Below, piece by piece: positions 1-7,069 of a stretch of DNA of 9,596 bases (position 1 is the stretch's first letter; every line of letters starts with the position of its first letter). The stretch is from Palsa-461 sp036844945 (GTDB taxonomy: Bacteria > Actinomycetota > Acidimicrobiia > Acidimicrobiales > RAAP-2). The position numbers and the translations under genes were made by a program. Where the stretch lies: assembly GCA_036844945.1 (NCBI GenBank), contig DAIUEV010000076.1, positions 1-9,596 of the forward strand, in the 5' to 3' direction. The notes beneath the pieces are model-generated. The model searched no databases. It had not been told where the DNA came from and worked only from the letters and a program-made list of their open reading frames with translations.

Positions 1-1
1 C

Positions 2-1165
2 TCGCCCGTCCACCTCGACCCTCGGGGCTTCTACGTCCTCACCCGCCACGCCGACTGCCTCGAGGTGCTGCGCTCGAAGGCCGCCTCGGCCGACGCGGGG
101 CGGGTCGCGCCCGACGCCGTGCCCGAGGGGTTGATCCACCACCAGCCGGAGCGGAACCCGGTGGCCGACGACATGGCCCGGGCCATCGAAGACAATCGGC
201 CGTTCATCTTCCGCGACCCGCCCGAGCACACGAAGATGCGCGGGCTCGTGCAGAAGGCCTTCACCCCGAGGATGGTCGAGGGTCTCCGGCCCCGGATCGC
301 GGCGATCGTCGAGACGCTGCTCGACCGCGCCTGCGCGCGCGGCCACATCGACGTGGTGGCCGACCTCGCCTACCCGCTCCCGATCCAGGTGATCTGCGAG
401 ATGCTCGGCATCCCCGAGGGCGATCGGGACCGGTTCTCGGAGTGGTCCAGGGTGCTCTCGCGCTCCCTCGACCCCGAGTTCCTGCAGCCGAAGGACGCCA
501 CCGAGGAGCGCATCGCCGCGGTCGGCGCCTTCGGCGCCTACTTCCTCCCGCTCCTGGAGGAGCGCCGGCGCGCCCCGGGCGACGATCTCTTGTCCGCGCT
601 GGCGGTGGCCGAGGAGGACGGGGAGCCGCTCACCGACGGCCAGATGATGATGACGGCGATCCTCCTGCTCGTGGCGGGGCACGAGACCACCGTCAACCTC
701 ATCTCGGGCGGGGTCCTCGCCCTCCTCAGCAACCCCGGCGAACAGGCCCGCTGGCGGGCCGACCCGTCGCTCACACCGGGCGCGGTGGAGGAGCTGCTGC
801 GGTTCGTCTCGCCCGTGCAGATGACCGGCCGGGTGCTCACCGAGGACATGGAGCTGTCGGGCACGCGGGTGCCGGCCGGCCGCTACGTGCTCGCGATGCT
901 CGCGTCGGCCAACCGCGACCCGGCGGTCTTCACCGACCCCGACACCCTCGTGCTCGACCGGGTGGACAACCGGCACCTCGGTTTCGGCTTCGGGATCCAC
1001 CACTGCCTCGGCGCGCCGCTGGCGCGCCTGGAGACGGCCGTCACCCTCGAGCGCCTCCTCGCCCGCACCCGCTCGCTCGAGCTGACCGGCTCGTCGGTCC
1101 GCTACCGCGACCAGGTCATCCTGCGGGGGCTGGTCGAGCTGCCGGTGCGCCTCCGGGCGGCCTGA
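2..1165 (+). CDS. Cytochrome P450, 5'-truncated by the window edge
   Basis: The reading frame is open from base 2, well upstream of the first ATG at 65. The residues before that ATG (PVHLDPRGFYVLTRHADCLEVL) are typical P450 N-terminal sequence, so the gene starts outside the window. About 387 residues are present of the roughly 400-410 usual for soluble bacterial P450s. Visible motifs are the C-helix region DPPEHTKMRG (nt 212-241), the I-helix oxygen-activation motif AGHETT (nt 674-691), the K-helix ExxR in EELLR (around nt 788-802), and the heme loop FGFGIHHCLG (nt 983-1012) with the thiolate Cys at 1004-1006. There is no membrane anchor in the visible part. It would hydroxylate or demethylate a small hydrophobic substrate using a ferredoxin and reductase, neither of which lies in the window. 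The substrate cannot be read from sequence. Proximity to an aromatic-acid operon hints at, but does not show, a role in aromatic degradation, because that operon is convergent. The fold call is very secure; the family is not. Confidence 0.95.
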   Translation, partial: SPVHLDPRGFYVLTRHADCLEVLRSKAASADAGRVAPDAVPEGLIHHQPERNPVADDMARAIEDNRPFIFRDPPEHTKMRGLVQKAFTPRMVEGLRPRIAAIVETLLDRACARGHIDVVADLAYPLPIQVICEMLGIPEGDRDRFSEWSRVLSRSLDPEFLQPKDATEERIAAVGAFGAYFLPLLEERRRAPGDDLLSALAVAEEDGEPLTDGQMMMTAILLLVAGHETTVNLISGGVLALLSNPGEQARWRADPSLTPGAVEELLRFVSPVQMTGRVLTEDMELSGTRVPAGRYVLAMLASANRDPAVFTDPDTLVLDRVDNRHLGFGFGIHHCLGAPLARLETAVTLERLLARTRSLELTGSSVRYRDQVILRGLVELPVRLRAA

Positions 1166-1195
1166 GCTAGTCCCGGCCGACCGAGGGGCGCCGGT

Positions 1196-1201
1196 TAGTC
1201 T
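1196..1201 (+). promoter_or_regulatory. Possible -10 box of a leaderless transcript for the ROK kinase
   Basis: TAGTCT ends 7 nt before the ATG at 1209, the spacing expected if transcription starts on the A of the start codon. No good Shine-Dalgarno precedes that ATG, which fits leaderless expression, common in actinobacteria. No convincing -35 is visible, and the P450 gene ends only 43 nt upstream, so read-through from it is an alternative. Confidence 0.3.
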
Positions 1202-1208
1202 GCGCGAG

Positions 1209-2051
1209 ATGGCCGACGACGCGCCTCGCGCCGACGAGGACGACGAGGACGAGGCGCCGCTCGCCCGGGTCGGGCCGGGCCACGAGCTCGTCCGGCCGCT
1301 GACCCTGGCGATCGACATCGGGGGCACCGGGCTGAAGGCCTCGGTCCTCGACGCGTCGGGGGCGATGGTGGCCGACCGGGTGCGGGTCCCGACGCGCTAC
1401 CCGCTCGAGCCGGACGGCCTCGTCGACGGGCTGGCGAAGCTGGTCCAGCCCCTCCCGGCCGCCGACCGCGTCTCGGCGGGCTTCCCCGGCATGGTGCGCG
1501 GCGGGGTGATCCTCTCGGCGCCCCACTTCGTCACCGAGTCGGGGCCGGGGTCGAAGACCGACGAGCGGCTGGTCGGGCTGTGGTCGCACTTCGACCTCGC
1601 GAAGGCGCTCACCGACGCGCTCGGCAAGCCGACCCGGGTCGCCAACGACGCGGACGTGCAGGGGGCGGCGGTGGTCCAGGGCACGGGCCTCGAGTTCGTC
1701 ATCACCCTCGGCACCGGGTTCGGGACCGCGCTGTTCCTCGACGGCGCCCTCCTGCCCCACCTCGAGATCGCGCACCAGCCGTTCCGCAAGGGCGAGACCT
1801 ACAACGAGCAGCTGGGGGAGCGGACCCGCAAGGACATCGGCGACGACCGCTGGAACACCCGGGTGCGCAAGGCGATCACCCAGCTCGACGCGCTGCTCTT
1901 CTTCGATCGCCTCTACGTCGGCGGGGGCAACGCCCGCCGGGTCCGGCGCGACGAGCTCGGCGACGCGCTCAACAAGACGACCATCGTCGACAACAGCGCC
2001 GGGATCCTGGGCGGCATCCGCCTGTGGGAGGGTCACCACCTGGGCCTGTGA
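1209..2051 (+). CDS. ppgK: ROK-family sugar kinase, polyphosphate-glucokinase-like
   Basis: This 280-residue protein has an actin-like ATPase/ROK fold. It shows the N-terminal phosphate loop DIGGTGLK (36-43), the catalytic acid region NDAD (146-149), the second phosphate motif TLGTGFGTAL (166-175), and a late glycine motif YVGGGNARR (236-244). The tail DNSAGILGG (261-269) resembles the NTAGIVGA segment of mycobacterial polyphosphate glucokinase. The zinc-binding CxCGxxGCxE motif of many ROK proteins is absent, as in PpgK. The usual ExGH sugar/metal motif appears as EIAH (186-189). PpgK phosphorylates glucose to glucose 6-phosphate with polyphosphate or ATP; the phosphoryl donor here is inferred only from resemblance. 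The first 30 residues are an acidic extension (DEDDEDE at 9-15) outside the kinase fold. The ATG at 1209 is the only plausible in-frame start. The gene lies 43 nt after the P450 and has no evident link to the neighbouring aromatic operon. Confidence 0.75.
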   Translation: MADDAPRADEDDEDEAPLARVGPGHELVRPLTLAIDIGGTGLKASVLDASGAMVADRVRVPTRYPLEPDGLVDGLAKLVQPLPAADRVSAGFPGMVRGGVILSAPHFVTESGPGSKTDERLVGLWSHFDLAKALTDALGKPTRVANDADVQGAAVVQGTGLEFVITLGTGFGTALFLDGALLPHLEIAHQPFRKGETYNEQLGERTRKDIGDDRWNTRVRKAITQLDALLFFDRLYVGGGNARRVRRDELGDALNKTTIVDNSAGILGGIRLWEGHHLGL

Positions 2052-2053
2052 CC
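2031..2053. terminator. Weak inverted repeat at the convergent gene ends
   Basis: GGTCAC (2031-2036) and GTGACC (2048-2053) form a perfect 6-bp stem with an 11-nt loop spanning the stop codon of the ROK kinase. The convergent pobA ends at 2062, so there is no room for a conventional terminator between the genes. No U-tract follows on either strand. It could be a factor-assisted or bidirectional terminator, or coincidence in GC-rich DNA. Confidence 0.25.
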
Positions 2054-2061
2054 GGGCGCGC

Positions 2062-3243
2062 TCAGTCGAGCGGCAGCCCCACGTAGTTCTCGGCGATGGT
2101 CCGGCGCATCGCGCTTGAGGTCGCGACGTAGCGCTGCCTGGCCCCCTGGACCCGACCGCCGAACCGCTCGCCCGCCGGCAGCAGGTGCAGGAGCTCGGTC
2201 ATGGTGTTGGAGAAGTCCTGGACCCGCCAGACCCTCCCGAGGCAGCGTGCCGAGTAGGCGTCGAGGCCGGCCCGGTCGCTTCGGTGGAACCAGTCGGCGA
2301 GCGCCCGGGCGAGCACGGTGACATCGGCGATGGCCAGGTTCATGCCCTTCGCCCCGGTGGGCGGGACGATGTGGGCGGCGTCGCCGGCGAGGAACAGGTT
2401 GCCGTGTTGCATCGGCTCGCAGACGTAGCTGCGCATCGCGGTGATCGCCTTCTCTGTGATCGGCCCTTCGGTGAGGGTCCAGCCCGGCGAGGCGAGCCGG
2501 CGCTGCAGCTCCTCCCAGATCCGCTCGTCGGGCCAGTTGGCCAGGTCGTCGAGCGGATCCACCTGGAGGTAGAGGCGGGAGAGCTCGGGGGAGCGCAGGC
2601 TGTGCAGCGCGAACCCCCGGTCGCTGAAGGCGTAGATGAGCTCGCGGGTCGACGGCGCGACCTTGGCCAGGATGCCGAGCCACGCGAACGGGTACTCGCG
2701 CCCGAACTCGGACAAGACCGGGGCCGGGATGGAATCCCGGCACACCCCGTGGAAGCCGTCGCAGCCGGCCACGACCGAGCAGGCGAGCCGGTGGCCGACG
2801 CCGCCGTGGGTGAACGCGATCGTCGGCCGCTCGGTGGTCAGGCCGGCCGGCTCGACGTCGAGCGCCTCGAACAGGATGGTCCCGCCGGCCGAGAGCCGCG
2901 CCGCGATGAGGTCCTTCACCACCTCCTGCTGGCCGTAGACGGTGATGTGGCGCCCGGTGAGCGCGGTGAAGTCGATCCGGTGGCGCTCCCCGTCGAACTG
3001 CAGATTGACCCCCTCGTGGACCGCGCCCTCGGCGAGAAGCCGCTCCCCGACCCCGGCCTCGATCAACAGGTCGGTCGAGCCCTGCTCGAGCACCCCGGCC
3101 CGGATCCGGGTCTCGACGTGGTCCCGGGACCGCTGCTCCAGGACGACGGTGTCGATGCCCTCGACGTGAAGCAGCTGGGAGAGCACGAGGCCGGCGGGGC
3201 CGGCTCCCACGATGCCGACCTGGGTCTCGAGGTCGGCGGCCAT
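2062..3243 (-). CDS. pobA: 4-hydroxybenzoate 3-monooxygenase (FAD)
   Basis: This flavoprotein hydroxylates 4-hydroxybenzoate to protocatechuate with NAD(P)H and O2, feeding the pca genes upstream in the same operon. The 393-residue length matches the Pseudomonas enzyme (394). Visible features are the FAD-binding GAGPAG (13-18), RIRAGVLEQG (46-55), the CDGFHG motif (161-166), and GDAAHIVPPTGAKG (287-300). Substrate-site residues align with those of Pseudomonas PobA: Tyr204 (Y201), Ser215 (S212), Arg217 (R214), Tyr225 (Y222), Pro295 (P293) and Tyr387 in ENYVGLP (Y385). The helix that reads the coenzyme phosphate differs (QRSRDH at 37-42 against RQTPDY), so NADH use is possible. The ATG shares its A with the regulator's TGA stop (TGATG) and lacks its own Shine-Dalgarno, so translation is probably coupled. 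It is the last gene of the operon. Confidence 0.96.
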   Translation of the reverse strand: MAADLETQVGIVGAGPAGLVLSQLLHVEGIDTVVLEQRSRDHVETRIRAGVLEQGSTDLLIEAGVGERLLAEGAVHEGVNLQFDGERHRIDFTALTGRHITVYGQQEVVKDLIAARLSAGGTILFEALDVEPAGLTTERPTIAFTHGGVGHRLACSVVAGCDGFHGVCRDSIPAPVLSEFGREYPFAWLGILAKVAPSTRELIYAFSDRGFALHSLRSPELSRLYLQVDPLDDLANWPDERIWEELQRRLASPGWTLTEGPITEKAITAMRSYVCEPMQHGNLFLAGDAAHIVPPTGAKGMNLAIADVTVLARALADWFHRSDRAGLDAYSARCLGRVWRVQDFSNTMTELLHLLPAGERFGGRVQGARQRYVATSSAMRRTIAENYVGLPLD

Positions 3244-4067
3244 CAGTGCAGCCGGGGCCGGCCCGCCGCGACGCTCACCGCCTCGAGGTCGGCGTTGATC
3301 CGCCGGGCGGTCTCCTGGAGGCGGGCCAGGTGCTTCGTGCGCAGCTCGTCGAGGGAGACCCGGCTCGAGTGGGCCGAGACGTTGACGGCCGCGACGGTGA
3401 GGCCGCGGGCGTCGATGATCGGGACCGCCACCGACCGCAGGCCGTCCTCCAGCTCCTGGTCGACCAAGCTGAACCCCCGGACCCGGGTCTCGGCCACGAT
3501 GGCCGCCAGCCGGGCCTTCTCGGTGACCGTCCGGTGGGTGAGCGGGGCCAGCTGCACCCGCGCCAGGTAGGCCCCGAGCGCGTCCTCGTCGAGGGCGGCG
3601 AGCAGGACCCGGCCCATCGAGGTGCAGTAGGCGGGGAACCGGGTGCCGAGGGTGATCGACACCGTCATGATCCGCGTCGTCGGCACCCGGACCACGTAGA
3701 CGATGTCGTCCCCGTCGAGCACCGCGATCGACGAGGACTCCTTGACCGCCGCCACCAGCTCCTCCATGTGGGGGGTCGCGATGTCGGTCAGGCCGAGGCC
3801 CGAGAGGTAGCCGTAGCCGAGCTCGAGCACCCGGGGGCTGAGCGAGAACACCCGGCGGTCGCTCGTGACGTAGCCGAGCTCGACCAGGGTGAGGAGGAAG
3901 CGGCGGGCGGCCGCCCGGGTGAGGCCGGTGATCCGGGCGACGTCGCTCAGGGTGAGGCCGGTCCGCTCGGGCCCGAACGCCCGCAGGACCGAGAGGCCGC
4001 GCTCCAGGGACTGGACGTAGTCGGAGTGGCCCCGTCGCCCGCCGGCGCCGTTGGCCGACTCAACCAT
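3243..4067 (-). CDS. pcaR: IclR-family regulator of the PcaR/PcaU/PobR group
   Basis: This 274-residue protein has an N-terminal winged helix-turn-helix (about 16-80; YVQSLERGLSVLRAF, then the recognition region TGLTRAAARRFLLTLVELGYV) and a C-terminal IclR effector-binding domain (about 95-262, with YCTSMGRVLLA at 147-157). The wHTH sequence is characteristic of beta-ketoadipate regulators (PcaR, PcaU, PobR), which sense 3-oxoadipate, protocatechuate or 4-hydroxybenzoate depending on the member. It lies inside the operon, between pcaL and pobA, so it would be made with the genes it controls. The start ATG overlaps the end of pcaL by 8 nt (ATGGTTGA) and its stop overlaps the pobA start by 1 nt. 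The likely target is the inverted repeat at 9383-9416. Effector and sign (repressor or activator) cannot be read from sequence. The first 14 residues are Gly/Arg-rich and probably disordered. Confidence 0.9.
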   Translation of the reverse strand: MVESANGAGGRRGHSDYVQSLERGLSVLRAFGPERTGLTLSDVARITGLTRAAARRFLLTLVELGYVTSDRRVFSLSPRVLELGYGYLSGLGLTDIATPHMEELVAAVKESSSIAVLDGDDIVYVVRVPTTRIMTVSITLGTRFPAYCTSMGRVLLAALDEDALGAYLARVQLAPLTHRTVTEKARLAAIVAETRVRGFSLVDQELEDGLRSVAVPIIDARGLTVAAVNVSAHSSRVSLDELRTKHLARLQETARRINADLEAVSVAAGRPRLH

Positions 4068-5205
4068 CGCCGGCCCCGAACACGCGCCGGGCCGCCGCGA
4101 ACGCGCGGTTGGCCGCCGGGAACCCGCAGTAGATCGCGCTCTGCAGGAGGATCTCGGTGAGCTCGCGCCGGGTGACCCCGTTGCGCTCCGCTCCGGCGAG
4201 GTGCAGCTCCAGCTCGTCGAAGCGCCCGAGGGCGACCAGCATCGCGACGGTGATGCAGCTCCGGGTCCGGGCGTCGAGCCCGGGCCGGGTCCAGATCTCG
4301 CCCCAGGCCACCCGGCCGATGAGGTCGTGGAAGTCGGCGGTCTCCTCGGTCCGGGCGGCGGCGGCCACCTCGACGTGCGCGTCGCCCAGCACCGCTCGGC
4401 GGACCCGGGCGCCGCGCTCGGCGGCGGGCCCGCACAGGTGGGTGAGCACCGCGTCGGTGAGGGCGGCGGGCTGCTCGATGGTGGCCAGGTGCGACGCTCG
4501 GGAGAGCACCACGAGGGACGCCCCGTCGATCAGCCCGGCGAGCTCGACGGCGCGCGACGGGGTCACCACCGGGTCGGCCGCGCCCGCCAGCACGAGGGTG
4601 GGGGCGCGGACGGCGGCCAGGTCGGCGGTGAGGTCGAGCGCGCCGAGGGCCTCGCAGCACCCGGCGTACCCCTCGTCGTCCACTTCCCGGAGCATCGCCT
4701 CGACCCGGGCCCGGACCGGCCCGGCCGGGTCCACCGCCGGGGTGAACCACCGGCCTATCAGCAGGTCGAGCAGCGAGAGCACCCCGGCGTCCCGGACCCG
4801 GGCCGCCCGCTCGGCCCACGGCACGGGCCCGCCGAAGCTCGGCGCGCTGCAGCACACGACCAGCCGCTCGACCCGGGCCGGGGCGTGCGACGCGATCCAG
4901 AGCGCGACCGCCCCGCCGAGGGAGAGGCCGCACACCGACGCCGATGCCACCCCGAGTGCGTCGAGGACCGCCAGCGCGTCGGCGGCGAGCAACTCGATCG
5001 TGTACGGCCCCGCGGTGGCGGTCGACCCTCCGTGGCCGCGGTGGTCGTAGCGGATGACGAGGAACCGCTGCGCGAGCGCGCCGATCTGGTCGTCCCACAT
5101 CGCGCTCGTGGTGCCGAGCGAGTTGGCGAGCAGGAGAGGGGGGGCCGCCGGCGGGCCGTCCACCCGGTAGGCGATGGCCGCCCCCTCGTGTTCGACCGAT
5201 GGCAT
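4060..5205 (-). CDS. pcaL: PcaL: 3-oxoadipate enol-lactonase fused to 4-carboxymuconolactone decarboxylase
   Basis: This is a two-domain, 381-residue protein catalysing two consecutive steps: 4-carboxymuconolactone to 3-oxoadipate enol-lactone (decarboxylase domain), then to 3-oxoadipate (hydrolase domain). Residues 1 to about 258 are an alpha/beta hydrolase (PcaD) with the oxyanion segment NSLGTT (28-33), nucleophile elbow GLSLGG with Ser95, acid Asp211 in AGAADP, and His239 in RASHL. Residues about 262-381 are a carboxymuconolactone decarboxylase domain (PcaC), with ELELHLAGAERNGVTRREL and YCGFPAANRAF as its hallmarks. The fusion is known from Streptomyces and Rhodococcus. The ATG at 5205 was chosen because family sequence begins there; the open frame continues upstream only as an antisense-style artefact over pcaB. 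The start shares one base with the pcaB stop (TGATG), and the end overlaps the IclR start by 8 nt. Confidence 0.95.
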   Translation of the reverse strand: MPSVEHEGAAIAYRVDGPPAAPPLLLANSLGTTSAMWDDQIGALAQRFLVIRYDHRGHGGSTATAGPYTIELLAADALAVLDALGVASASVCGLSLGGAVALWIASHAPARVERLVVCCSAPSFGGPVPWAERAARVRDAGVLSLLDLLIGRWFTPAVDPAGPVRARVEAMLREVDDEGYAGCCEALGALDLTADLAAVRAPTLVLAGAADPVVTPSRAVELAGLIDGASLVVLSRASHLATIEQPAALTDAVLTHLCGPAAERGARVRRAVLGDAHVEVAAAARTEETADFHDLIGRVAWGEIWTRPGLDARTRSCITVAMLVALGRFDELELHLAGAERNGVTRRELTEILLQSAIYCGFPAANRAFAAARRVFGAGDG

Positions 5206-6551
5206 CAGTGGCCCCGGTGCGCGTCGAGGGCGCGGTCGATGAAGACGTCGGCGGCGCCGAGGTAGCCGCGCGGCTCGAGCAGTGCGTCGACCCGCTCCTT
5301 CGTGAGCTCGCCGGCGACCGCCGGGTCTTCGAGCAGCTCCTCGGCGAACCCCCGACCGGACGTCGCCGCCCTCGCCGCGGCCGCCTGCACCGCCGCGGTG
5401 GCCGCGGCGCGCCCGATCGACGGTGCGAGGGCCAGGACGATCCGCTCGGACAGGAGGACCCCGCCGGTCACCCCCAGGTTGCGGGCCATCGCCGCCGGGT
5501 CGATCTCGAGCCCGCGCAGCGTCCGTCGGACCTGCGCGGCCACCCCACCGGCCGCACGCAGGAGGTCGGTCAGCGTCTCCCATTCGGCCTGCCACCCGCC
5601 GACGGCGCGCTCGTGCTCCTGGGCCATCGCGCCGAGCATGACCGAGACGAGCGCGCCCGCCCGCCGGTGCGCGGCGGCGACCGCGGCCGCCGCCACCGGG
5701 TTGCGCTTGTGGGGGAGGGTCGAGGAGCCGCCCCGTCCGGCGGCGGCCGGCTCGAGCGCCTCGCCGACCTCGGTCTGCATCAGCAGCGCGATGTCCAGCG
5801 CGACCTTGGCGCCCGCCCCGGCGACAACGCCGAGCGCCGCCGCGAGCTGGGCGATCGATGTCCGGTCGGTGTGCCACGGGACCGGAGGCACCGCGAGGCC
5901 GAGGGCGGCGGCCACCCCGGCCGCGACCGCGGGGCCGTCGCCCCCGAGGGAGGCGAGCGTGCCCACCGCGCCGCCGAGCTCGACGCCGAGCTGGCCCCGG
6001 GCCCACCCGAGGCCCGCGCCGGCCCGGTCGAGCCCGACCAGCCAGCCGGCCGCCTTCAGGCCGAACGTCGTGGGCAGCGCCTGCTGGAGGAGGGTCCGGC
6101 CGGCCATGAGCGTGGCGCGGTGTCGGTCGGCCAGCGCGGCGCAGGCGTCGGACGCCCCCGACAGGTCCTCCTCGATCAACATCGATGTGCGCGTCGCCAC
6201 CAGGACGGTGGCGGTGTCGAGGACGTCCTGGCTGGTCGCGCCCCAGTGGATGCGATCGGCGAAGGGCGGCTCCACCTTTTCTCGGAGCGACTCGACGAGC
6301 GGGATGACCGGGTTCCCGCCGGGCCGGGCCGCTCGCCCCAGCGCCGCGAGGTCGTAGAGGCCGGCGTCGGCGACCGCTGCGACGGCCGCGGCGGTCCCGG
6401 CCGGGACCACGCCCTCGGCCTCCTCGGCCCGCGCCAGTGCGCTCTCGGTGTCGAGCATCGCCTGCACCCAGGCCCGGTCGGAGGTCGCGGCGAGGACGTC
6501 GTCGGGGGTGACGATCGGCTCGAACAGCCCGGCCCCGTCGTCACCAGGCAA
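5205..6551 (-). CDS. pcaB: 3-carboxy-cis,cis-muconate cycloisomerase
   Basis: This 448-residue member of the fumarase/aspartase superfamily lactonises 3-carboxy-cis,cis-muconate to 4-carboxymuconolactone. Evidence includes the family N-terminus LFEPIVTPDDVL...AMLDTESALARAEE, the active-site segment HWGATSQDV (102-110), GRTLLQQALPTTFG (151-164), and the superfamily signature GGSSTLPHKRNP (274-285). The length matches bacterial PcaB (about 450). The start is TTG at 6551: no ATG or GTG lies in frame near the conserved N-terminus, and AGGAG sits 10 nt upstream inside pcaG. The start lies within the last 11 nt of pcaG, so translation is probably coupled. Adenylosuccinate lyase and argininosuccinate lyase share the signature, but the pca context and N-terminus settle the identity. 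The protein is alanine-rich, reflecting the base composition. Confidence 0.95.
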   Translation of the reverse strand: MPGDDGAGLFEPIVTPDDVLAATSDRAWVQAMLDTESALARAEEAEGVVPAGTAAAVAAVADAGLYDLAALGRAARPGGNPVIPLVESLREKVEPPFADRIHWGATSQDVLDTATVLVATRTSMLIEEDLSGASDACAALADRHRATLMAGRTLLQQALPTTFGLKAAGWLVGLDRAGAGLGWARGQLGVELGGAVGTLASLGGDGPAVAAGVAAALGLAVPPVPWHTDRTSIAQLAAALGVVAGAGAKVALDIALLMQTEVGEALEPAAAGRGGSSTLPHKRNPVAAAAVAAAHRRAGALVSVMLGAMAQEHERAVGGWQAEWETLTDLLRAAGGVAAQVRRTLRGLEIDPAAMARNLGVTGGVLLSERIVLALAPSIGRAAATAAVQAAAARAATSGRGFAEELLEDPAVAGELTKERVDALLEPRGYLGAADVFIDRALDAHRGH

Positions 6552-7068
6552 AGAACGCCGTCTCCTGCTCGCCCTGGAGGTGCACGTCGAAGCGGTAGGC
6601 GCCGCCGTCGGGGCGGGCCAGGAGGGTCGACGCGGCCGCCTCGCCGATCTCGGCGAGCACCGGGTCGCCCGAGTTGGCCGGCGACTCGTCGGCGAAGTAG
6701 ACGCGGGTCACGACGCGCTGCAGGAGCCCCCGCGCGAACACCGACAGGTCGACGTGGGGCGCGGCACCCTCCTCTACCGCCCCGGGCTTCACGGTCACGA
6801 AGTGGTAGCCACCGTCCCGGTCGCTCAGGCACCGGCCGAAGCCGCGCCAGCCCGGAGCGGTGTCGGGTGGGAACCGGCCGGCCGTGTCCGCCTGGAAGAT
6901 CTCGAGGACCGCGTCGGGCACCGGGTCGCCCTGTCCGTCGAGCACCCTCCCCTCGACCCGGATCGCCCCGGGCGCGCCGCGCCCGACGAGCTCGTTGGTG
7001 TCGAGCCACTCGAAGCCGATGCGGAAGAACGGCCCGACGGTCTGGGCGGGGGTGGGCGGGCCGGGCAT
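6541..7068 (-). CDS. pcaG: Protocatechuate 3,4-dioxygenase alpha subunit
   Basis: This 175-residue intradiol dioxygenase-fold protein is the structural partner of PcaH; the two form the (alpha-beta-Fe) enzyme that cleaves protocatechuate to 3-carboxy-cis,cis-muconate. The N-terminal TPAQTVGPFF (6-15) is the alpha-subunit hallmark, contributing to the active site of the pair. Residues 76-97 (GFGRCLSDRDGGYHFVTVKPGA) are 17/22 identical to PcaH 115-136, showing the shared ancestry. The iron-ligand positions of PcaH are not conserved here: after KPGA the sequence is VEEGAAPHVDLS instead of a Tyr followed by HIH, as expected for a non-catalytic subunit. It is somewhat shorter than the roughly 200-residue Pseudomonas protein. 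The ATG begins 1 nt after the pcaH stop (TGAGATG), with no clear Shine-Dalgarno, so it is probably translated by coupling, giving balanced subunit synthesis. Confidence 0.95.
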   Translation of the reverse strand: MPGPPTPAQTVGPFFRIGFEWLDTNELVGRGAPGAIRVEGRVLDGQGDPVPDAVLEIFQADTAGRFPPDTAPGWRGFGRCLSDRDGGYHFVTVKPGAVEEGAAPHVDLSVFARGLLQRVVTRVYFADESPANSGDPVLAEIGEAAASTLLARPDGGAYRFDVHLQGEQETAFFAW

Positions 7069-7069
7069 C

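Noticed and set aside
2185..3570. Long + strand open frame (461 codons) antisense to pobA and the regulator
   Set aside because: Its translation is Arg/Gly/Asp/Pro-rich without a recognisable domain. It is the expected antisense shadow of high-GC genes; the minus strand encodes PobA with full active-site conservation.
5206..6006. N-terminal extension of pcaL over pcaB (open frame to 6006)
   Set aside because: The extra residues are Arg/Gly/Pro-rich and run out of frame over pcaB. Enol-lactonase sequence begins exactly at the ATG at 5205.
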